NCBI GenBank assembly: GCA_016490735.1
Contig: JAEMWC010000651.1
Location: forward strand, 432,501 to 496,500
Direction of reading: 5' to 3'
From: Pachyseris speciosa
Lineage: Eukaryota; Cnidaria; Anthozoa; Scleractinia; Pachyseridae
DNA length: 64,000 nucleotides
In this document: piece by piece, positions 55,101 to 64,000 of the stretch
Layout of the letters: each line of letters begins with the position of its first letter
Numbering within the stretch: the first letter of the stretch is position 1
Position numbers and translations under genes: made by a program
Notes under the pieces: model-generated
What the model saw: only the letters and a program-made list of their open reading frames with translations
Database searches by the model: none
Told to the model about the DNA's origin: nothing

Positions 55101-58100
55101 CCTTAGGACATCATTAAGTCCAGTGAGGGAGAAAGTCTTGCGAGGTGCAGTGTCTGCCTCGTCTAATATCCTGCTGTGCAGTTATTTGCTAAACGAGTAC
55201 TTTGTTTACCCGGGCGGTACTGCTGGAAAAATGCAGGGATATTGAGAGCTCTGCTTTGAGAGGTAACAAGTCTTTAGCCTCAGAAAGTAGGTGTCGGTGA
55301 TCATTTCAAGGCTCAGGGAGAGAAAGTGGTGTAGAATTTGGAGCATGCTAAAGACTTAGTAAAAATGCTGTGGCTAGATTGTCGTCAAGAGCTCCTCGCT
55401 AACACGGACAGTAAACATCCGGGACCTCATGAAGTTTCCCAAAAAGCACAAGGCATGGCTGGGAATTTGTCTGCAAAAAGCGTAAGTTTGAACACTTTTT
55501 TGACTAGTTTCCGCCCTCGCAAATTTATCGATCTTAAGCTAGTGATTTGATAGTGTGAAAGTGTCATAATGACTGGTTTCCGGTGTCAGAAGTGATCACA
55601 AAATCGAGCGATAATTTACACAAATAAAATTCGACAATAATTAGCTGTGATTCTTCGTAGCAATCACGAACGCTGGGTTAAAAACGCTGCTATACTTCGC
55701 CTAAATCGATGCCGCTAATTCCAAAGCTAACTTTGCCGTCAGAAAGAGCGTATTGTAGAGAGATTTGACCGGCTAACGCAGCAAAATTCTCATGTCAGAC
55801 GTCACGTCAATTTCATGTCTAATTGCAAGATAAATAACATGTATTCTTCGTCTTCCCTTTGACAGAGACTGTAGGCTCATAACGGGCCTAAATGCAAGTC
55901 TCCCTTTTGATAAACCGAGGTATTGATAAAGAAAGTTCTAAAACCCCTCAAATTTTCATGAGCCTGGTTTTGAAAAGTTCGGCTAGATGTTTCAAGGTTA
56001 TAACACATGTGGACATTCAGTTTCTCAGTTTTATGGCCAATCCTGTCCAAATCACGGCGTTTTCAACGCCAAAAAGCTACTGACATTAAAAGAATTGCCT
56101 TCAAACCGAACGTTAAAGCACGATTTTCACAATGTGTGTGATGTCAGAAGAGGCTAGCTATTTAACAAGCAATTTATATCATGGTGCTGAGTAAAACCAG
56201 CATTTAATGTCTGATTTTTGATCTTCTAAAGGCACCCTTTTCTCTGTTTGCGCTCAGTACTGTTTAGTTGAACGTGTGACATCCTTTAAAGTCGATTATA
56301 AGCTTTTTCTTTACAATTTCACCTATTTGCTTGAAATATATAGCTGGAGTTTTCAAAACAGGGCTCCTGGAGTCCATACTAACTCCTATTACATGTCTCT
56401 CAATCTTTTTCTTTTTTATCTTATTTGGACGGGGCGGGGGGCATGCTAGCTACGTTAATAATTAGAAGAAGAGAAAGAAACTGTCCCTGACTTAAACTTT
56501 GCATTAAGGTCTTATCCCCCCCCCCTCCATCCCCTCCCCTCCAGTTTTATTTGTCAGTTAGTTTCCACTCTCTCTCAAAGAAAGAAACGTGCATTTGAAG
56601 TCTTCGCGCGGTCAGTTAGCTCGCAATGGCGTCGTTAGAGTTTGATTTTCCGTTGGCCTCCTAGAGCAGAGTATTCCTTAGGACATCATTAAGTCCAGTG
56701 AGGGAGAAAGTCTTGCGAGGTGCAGTGTCTGCCTCGTCTAATATCCTGCTGTGCAGTTATTTGCTAAACGAGTACTTTGTTTACCCGGGCGGTACTGCTG
56801 GAAAAATGCAGGGATATTGAGAGCTCTGCTTTGAGAGGTAACAAGTCTTTAGCCTCAGAAAGTAGGTGTCGGTGATCATTTCAAGGCTCAGGGAGAGAAA
56901 GTGGTGTAGAATTTGGAGCATGCTAAAGACTTAGTAAAAATGCTGTGGCTAGATTGTCGTCAAGAGCTCCTCGCTAACACGGACAGTAAACATCCGGGAC
57001 CTCATGAAGTTTCCCAAAAAGCACAAGGCATGGCTGGGAATTTGTCTGCAAAAAGCGTAAGTTTGAACACTTTTTTGACTAGTTTCCGCCCTCGCAAATT
57101 TATCGATCTTAAGCTAGTGATTTGATAGTGTGAAAGTGTCATAATGACTGGTTTCCGGTGTCAGAAGTGATCACAAAATCGAGCGATAATTTACACAAAT
57201 AAAATTCGACAATAATTAGCTGTGATTCTTCGTAGCAATCACGAACGCTGGGTTAAAAACGCTGCTATACTTCGCCTAAATCGATGCCGCTAATTCCAAA
57301 GCTAACTTTGCCGTCAGAAAGAGCGTATTGTAGAGAGATTTGACCGGCTAACGCAGCAAAATTCTCATGTCAGACGTCACGTCAATTTCATGTCTAATTG
57401 CAAGATAAATAACATGTATTCTTCGTCTTCCCTTTGACAGAGACTGTAGGCTCATAACGGGCCTAAATGCAAGTCTCCCTTTTGATAAACCGAGGTATTG
57501 ATAAAGAAAGTTCTAAAACCCCTCAAATTTTCATGAGCCTGGTTTTGAAAAGTTCGGCTAGATGTTTCAAGGTTATAACACATGTGGACATTCAGTTTCT
57601 CAGTTTTATGGCCAATCCTGTCCAAATCACGGCGTTTTCAACGCCAAAAAGCTACTGACATTAAAAGAATTGCCTTCAAACCGAACGTTAAAGCACGATT
57701 TTCACAATGTGTGTGATGTCAGAAGAGGCTAGCTATTTAACAAGCAATTTATATCATGGTGCTGAGTAAAACCAGCATTTAATGTCTGATTTTTGATCTT
57801 CTAAAGGCACCCTTTTCTCTGTTTGCGCTCAGTACTGTTTAGTTGAACGTGTGACATCCTTTAAAGTCGATTATAAGCTTTTTCTTTACAATTTCACCTA
57901 TTTGCTTGAAATATATAGCTGGAGTTTTCAAAACAGGGCTCCTGGAGTCCATACTAACTCCTATTACATGTCTCTCAATCTTTTTTCTTTTTTATCTTAT
58001 TTGGACGGGGCGGGGGCATGCTAGCTACGTTAATAATTAGAAGAAGAGAAAGAAACCGTCCCTGACTTAAACTTTGCATTAAGGTCTTATCCCCCCCCCC

Positions 58101-61100
58101 CATCCCCTCCCCTCCAGTTTTATTTGTCAGTTAGTTTCCACTCTCTCTCAAAGAAAGAAACGTGCATTTGAAGTCTTCGCGCGGTCAGTTAGCTCGCAAT
58201 GGCGTCGTTAGAGTTTGATTTTCCGTTGGCCTCCTAGAGCAGAGTATTCCTTAGGACATCATTAAGTCCAGTGAGGGAGAAAGTCTTGCGAGGTGCAGTG
58301 TCTGCCTCGTCTAATATCCTGCTGTGCAGTTATTTGCTAAACGAGTACTTTGTTTACCCGGGCGGTACTGCTGGAAAAATGCAGGAATATTGAGAGCTCT
58401 GCTTTGAGAGGTAACAAGTCTTTAGCCTCAGAAAGTAGGTGTCGGTGATCATTTCAAGGCTCAGGGAGAGAAAGTGGTGTAGAATTTGGAGCATGCTAAA
58501 GACTTAGTAAAAATGCTGTGGCTAGATTGTCGTCAAGAGCTCCTCGCTAACACGGACAGTAAACATCCGGGACCTCATGAAGTTTCCCAAAAAGCACAAG
58601 GCATGGCTGGGAATTTGTCTGCAAAAAGCGTAAGTTTGAACACTTTTTTGACTAGTTTCCGCCCTCGCAAATTTATCGATCTTAAGCTAGTGATTTGATA
58701 GTGTGAAAGTGTCATAATGACTGGTTTCCGGTGTCAGAAGTGATCACAAAATCGAGCGATAATTTACACAAATAAAATTCGACAATAATTAGCTGTGATT
58801 CTTCGTAGCAATCACGAACGCTGGGTTAAAAACGCTGCTATACTTCGCCTAAATCGATGCCGCTAATTCCAAAGCTAACTTTGCCGTCAGAAAGAGCGTA
58901 TTGTAGAGAGATTTGACCGGCTAACGCAGCAAAATTCTCATGTCAGACGTCACGTCAATTTCATGTCTAATTGCAAGATAAATAACATGTATTCTTCGTC
59001 TTCCCTTTGACAGAGACTGTAGGCTCATAACGGGCCTAAATGCAAGTCTCCCTTTTGATAAACCGAGGTATTGATAAAGAAAGTTCTAAAACCCCTCAAA
59101 TTTTCATGAGCCTGGTTTTGAAAAGTTCGGCTAGATGTTTCAAGGTTATAACACATGTGGACATTCAGTTTCTCAGTTTTATGGCCAATCCTGTCCAAAT
59201 CACGGCGTTTTCAACGCCAAAAAGCTACTGACATTAAAAGAATTGCCTTCAAACCGAACGTTAAAGCACGATTTTCACAATGTGTGTGATGTCAGAAGAG
59301 GCTAGCTATTTAACAAGCAATTTATATCATGGTGCTGAGTAAAACCAGCATTTAATGTCTGATTTTTGATCTTCTAAAGGCACCCTTTTCTCTGTTTGCG
59401 CTCAGTACTGTTTAGTTGAACGTGTGACATCCTTTAAAGTCGATTATAAGCTTTTTCTTTACAATTTCACCTATTTGCTTGAAATATATAGCTGGAGTTT
59501 TCAAAACAGGGCTCCTGGAGTCCATACTAACTCCTATTACATGTCTCTCAATCTTTTTCTTTTTTATCTTATTTGGACGGGGCGGGGGCATGCTAGCTAC
59601 GTTAATAATTAGAAGAAGAGAAAGAAACCGTCCCTGACTTAAACTTTGCATTAAGGTCTTATCCCCCCCCTCCATCCCCTCCCCTCCAGTTTTATTTGTC
59701 AGTTAGTTTCCACTCTCTCTCAAAGAAAGAAACGTGCATTTGAAGTCTTCGCGCGGTCAGTTAGCTCGCAATGGCGTCGTTAGAGTTTGATTTTCCGTTG
59801 GCCTCCTAGAGCAGAGTATTCCTTAGGACATCATTAAGTCCAGTGAGGGAGAAAGTCTTGCGAGGTGCAGTGTCTGCCTCGTCTAATATCCTGCTGTGCA
59901 GTTATTTGCTAAACGAGTACTTTGTTTACCCGGGCGGTACTGCTGGAAAAATGCAGGGATATTGAGAGCTCTGCTTTGAGAGGTAACAAGTCTTTAGCCT
60001 CAGAAAGTAGGTGTCGGTGATCATTTCAAGGCTCAGGGAGAGAAAGTGGTGTAGAATTTGGAGCATGCTAAAGACTTAGTAAAAATGCTGTGGCTAGATT
60101 GTCGTCAAGAGCTCCTCGCTAACACGGACAGTAAACATCCGGGACCTCATGAAGTTTCCCAAAAAGCACAAGGCATGGCTGGGAATTTGTCTGCAAAAAG
60201 CGTAAGTTTGAACACTTTTTTGACTAGTTTCCGCCCTCGCAAATTTATCGATCTTAAGCTAGTGATTTGATAGTGTGAAAGTGTCATAATGACTGGTTTC
60301 CGGTGTCAGAAGTGATCACAAAATCGAGCGATAATTTACACAAATAAAATTCGACAATAATTAGCTGTGATTCTTCGTAGCAATCACGAACGCTGGGTTA
60401 AAAACGCTGCTATACTTCGCCTAAATCGATGCCGCTAATTCCAAAGCTAACTTTGCCGTCAGAAAGAGCGTATTGTAGAGAGATTTGACCGGCTAACGCA
60501 GCAAAATTCTCATGTCAGACGTCACGTCAATTTCATGTCTAATTGCAAGATAAATAACATGTATTCTTCGTCTTCCCTTTGACAGAGACTGTAGGCTCAT
60601 AACGGGCCTAAATGCAAGTCTCCCTTTTGATAAACCGAGGTATTGATAAAGAAAGTTCTAAAACCCCTCAAATTTTCATGAGCCTGGTTTTGAAAAGTTC
60701 GGCTAGATGTTTCAAGGTTATAACACATGTGGACATTCAGTTTCTCAGTTTTATGGCCAATCCTGTCCAAATCACGGCGTTTTCAACGCCAAAAAGCTAC
60801 TGACATTAAAAGAATTGCCTTCAAACCGAACGTTAAAGCACGATTTTCACAATGTGTGTGATGTCAGAAGAGGCTAGCTATTTAACAAGCAATTTATATC
60901 ATGGTGCTGAGTAAAACCAGCATTTAATGTCTGATTTTTGATCTTCTAAAGGCACCCTTTTCTCTGTTTGCGCTCAGTACTGTTTAGTTGAACGTGTGAC
61001 ATCCTTTAAAGTCGATTATAAGCTTTTTCTTTACAATTTCACCTATTTGCTTGAAATATATAGCTGGAGTTTTCAAAACAGGGCTCCTGGAGTCCATACT

Positions 61101-63852
61101 AACTCCTATTACATGTCTCTCAATCTTTTTCTTTTTTATCTTATTTGGACGGGGCGGGGGGCATGCTAGCTACGTTAATAATTAGAAGAAGAGAAAGAAA
61201 CTGTCCCTGACTTAAACTTTGCATTAAGGTCTTATCCCCCCCCCCTCCATCCCCTCCCCTCCAGTTTTATTTGTCAGTTAGTTTCCACTCTCTCTCAAAG
61301 AAAGAAACGTGCATTTGAAGTCTTCGCGCGGTCAGTTAGCTCGCAATGGCGTCGTTAGAGTTTGATTTTCCGTTGGCCTCCTAGAGCAGAGTATTCCTTA
61401 GGACATCATTAAGTCCAGTGAGGGAGAAAGTCTTGCGAGGTGCAGTGTCTGCCTCGTCTAATATCCTGCTGTGCAGTTATTTGCTAAACGAGTACTTTGT
61501 TTACCCGGGCGGTACTGCTGGAAAAATGCAGGGATATTGAGAGCTCTGCTTTGAGAGGTAACAAGTCTTTAGCCTCAGAAAGTAGGTGTCGGTGATCATT
61601 TCAAGGCTCAGGGAGAGAAAGTGGTGTAGAATTTGGAGCATGCTAAAGACTTAGTAAAAATGCTGTGGCTAGATTGTCGTCAAGAGCTCCTCGCTAACAC
61701 GGACAGTAAACATCCGGGACCTCATGAAGTTTCCCAAAAAGCACAAGGCATGGCTGGGAATTTGTCTGCAAAAAGCGTAAGTTTGAACACTTTTTTGACT
61801 AGTTTCCGCCCTCGCAAATTTATCGATCTTAAGCTAGTGATTTGATAGTGTGAAAGTGTCATAATGACTGGTTTCCGGTGTCAGAAGTGATCACAAAATC
61901 GAGCGATAATTTACACAAATAAAATTCGACAATAATTAGCTGTGATTCTTCGTAGCAATCACGAACGCTGGGTTAAAAACGCTGCTATACTTCGCCTAAA
62001 TCGATGCCGCTAATTCCAAAGCTAACTTTGCCGTCAGAAAGAGCGTATTGTAGAGAGATTTGACCGGCTAACGCAGCAAAATTCTCATGTCAGAGGTCAC
62101 GTCAATTTCATGTCTAATTGCAAGATAAATAACATGTATTCTTCGTCTTCCCTTTGACAGAGACTGTAGGCTCATAACGGGCCTAAATGCAAGTCTCCCT
62201 TTTGATAAACCGAGGTATTGATAAAGAAAGTTCTAAAACCCCTCAAATTTTCATGAGCCTGGTTTTGAAAAGTTCGGCTAGATGTTTCAAGGTTATAACA
62301 CATGTGGACATTCAGTTTCTCAGTTTTATGGCCAATCCTGTCCAAATCACGGCGTTTTCAACGCCAAAAAGCTACTGACATTAAAAGAATTGCCTTCAAA
62401 CCGAACGTTAAAGCACGATTTTCACAATGTGTGTGATGTCAGAAGAGGCTAGCTATTTAACAAGCAATTTATATCATGGTGCTGAGTAAAACCAGCATTT
62501 AATGTCTGATTTTTGATCTTCTAAAGGCACCCTTTTCTCTGTTTGCGCTCAGTACTGTTTAGTTGAACGTGTGACATCCTTTAAAGTCGATTATAAGCTT
62601 TTTCTTTACAATTTCACCTATTTGCTTGAAATATATAGCTGGAGTTTTCAAAACAGGGCTCCTGGAGTCCATACTAACTCCTATTACATGTCTCTCAATC
62701 TTTTTCTTTTTTATCTTATTTGGACGGGGCGGGGGGCATGCTAGCTACATTAATAATTAGAAGAAGAGAAAGAAACTGTCCCTGACTTAAACTTTGCATT
62801 AAGGTCTTATCCCCCCCCCCTCCATCCCCTCCCCTCCAGTTTTATTTGTCAGTTAGTTTCCACTCTCTCTCAAAGAAAGAAACGTGCATTTGAAGTCTTC
62901 GCGCGGTCAGTTAGCTCGCAATGGCGTCGTTAGAGTTTGATTTTCCGTTGGCCTCCTAGAGCAGAGTATTCCTTAGGACATCATTAAGTCCAGTGAGGGA
63001 GAAAGTCTTGCGAGGTGCAGTGTCTGCCTCGTCTAATATCCTGCTGTGCAGTTATTTGCTAAACGAGTACTTTGTTTACCCGGGCGGTACTGCTGGAAAA
63101 ATGCAGGGATATTGAGAGCTCTGCTTTGAGAGGTAACAAGTCTTTAGCCTCAGAAAGTAGGTGTCGGTGATCATTTCAAGGCTCAGGGAGAGAAAGTGGT
63201 GTAGAATTTGGAGCATGCTAAAGACTTAGTAAAAATGCTGTGGCTAGATTGTCGTCAAGAGCTCCTCGCTAACACGGACAGTAAACATCCGGGACCTCAT
63301 GAAGTTTCCCAAAAAGCACAAGGCATGGCTGGGAATTTGTCTGCAAAAAGCGTAAGTTTGAACACTTTTTTGACTAGTTTCCGCCCTCGCAAATTTATCG
63401 ATCTTAAGCTAGTGATTTGATAGTGTGAAAGTGTCATAATGACTGGTTTCCGGTGTCAGAAGTGATCACAAAATCGAGCGATAATTTACACAAATAAAAT
63501 TCGACAATAATTAGCTGTGATTCTTCGTAGCAATCACGAACGCTGGGTTAAAAACGCTGCTATACTTCGCCTAAATCGATGCCGCTAATTCCAAAGCTAA
63601 CTTTGCCGTCAGAAAGAGCGTATTGTAGAGAGATTTGACCGGCTAACGCAGCAAAATTCTCATGTCAGAGGTCACGTCAATTTCATGTCTAATTGCAAGA
63701 TAAATAACATGTATTCTTCGTCTTCCCTTTGACAGAGACTGTAGGCTCATAACGGGCCTAAATGCAAGTCTCCCTTTTGATAAACCGAGGTATTGATAAA
63801 GAAAGTTCTAAGACCCTCAAATTTTCATGAGCCTGGTTTTGAAAAGTTCGGC

Positions 63853-63853
63853 T

Positions 63854-63921
<68 letters not shown>
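63853..63921. repeat. (TA)n run at the right edge of the array
   Basis: About thirty-four TA units directly follow GTTCGGCTAGA of the truncated ninth unit. Confidence 0.95.
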
Positions 63922-63924
<3 letters not shown>

Positions 63925-64000
63925 GCTAGGCCAAGCCTAGAATCGGAGCTGCACACTCTCACCGAGCAACTTCGCATGGCTTTATTTGGGCCAGTTTAAT
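63922..64000 (+). repeat. Dispersed repeat bordering the array, right side
   Basis: TTTAGCTAGGCCAAGCCTAG, then GAGCAACTTCGCATGGCTTT and TTGGGCCAGTTTAAT, is the inverted counterpart of 30530-30600. With the left flank at 49660-50520 it reconstructs one copy of that repeat interrupted at its AT run. Confidence 0.85.

Larger units (their letters stand above)
50561..63854. repeat. Tandem array of a 1.57-kb unit, 8.4 copies
   Basis: Each unit begins AGAAAGTAGGTGTCGGTGAT. Unit starts are 50561, 52135, 53709, 55282, 56857, 58430, 60002, 61577 and 63152; the ninth is cut at 63854. Unit lengths are 1574, 1574, 1573, 1575, 1573, 1572, 1575 and 1575, differing mainly in C, G and T runs. Copies differ at only a handful of positions. 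Variants shared by unit 2 with 5 (CAGGAATAT and a T6 run), by 3 with 6, and by 4 with 7 (AAACTGTCCC) indicate a three-unit higher-order duplication. I see no rRNA, snRNA, tRNA or histone gene in the unit. It holds two short conserved frames, described separately. Copy number depends on correct assembly. Confidence 0.97.

Noticed and set aside
50561..63854. CRISPR array or rDNA repeat
   Set aside because: The unit is 1.57 kb without short repeats and spacers, and no 5S, 18S, 28S or snRNA sequence was recognised in it.

Overview
The window is eukaryotic and repeat-dense. Coding signal comes as short exons with GT/AG boundaries and as decayed transposon reading frames; there are no operons or Shine-Dalgarno sites. 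The repeat spectrum is BEL/Pao LTR element, Penelope-like GIY-YIG fragments, Tx1/L1-, CR1/L2- and R2-like LINEs, Merlin and PIF/Harbinger DNA transposons, tRNA-derived SINEs and many MITEs. Together with families I recognise from stony-coral sequence, this suggests an anthozoan cnidarian, probably a scleractinian coral. Species cannot be named from the sequence.

Host genes are thinly represented. Minus-strand positions 846-3546 hold three phase-compatible exons of a beta-1,4-galactosyltransferase-like gene whose ends lie outside the window or were not found; one exon carries an in-frame TGA. On the plus strand, 14182-14312 and 16073-16150 are two phase-compatible exons of a protein I do not recognise, separated by an intron holding a Penelope-like fragment and a perfect hairpin. 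A small gene-like pair of exons at 11243-11314 and 12331-12399 lies in an inverted duplication. One arm of that duplication is interrupted by a foldback element with a 9-bp target duplication.

The middle (about 20-35 kb) is layered repeats: tRNA-like SINEs in inverted pairs, paired copies of a 280-bp MITE (one split by a SINE and an R2-like LINE), Penelope and LINE fragments, and inverted dispersed copies. From 35 to 44 kb there is a nested composite: a dead BEL/Pao element (minus strand), then a TIR transposon with a frameshifted cysteine-rich protein, then a Harbinger-like TIR element, apparently bounded by an outer inverted repeat. A broken PIF/Harbinger transposase lies at 46.4-47.5 kb.

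The most striking feature is at the right end. Positions 50561-63854 are an almost perfect tandem array of a 1.57-kb unit (eight full copies plus a partial ninth), with signs of a three-unit higher-order duplication. It is flanked on both sides by (TA)n, and the flanking sequence belongs to a dispersed repeat whose uninterrupted counterpart is visible at about 30.5-31.1 kb. I see no protein or known RNA in the unit that explains it.
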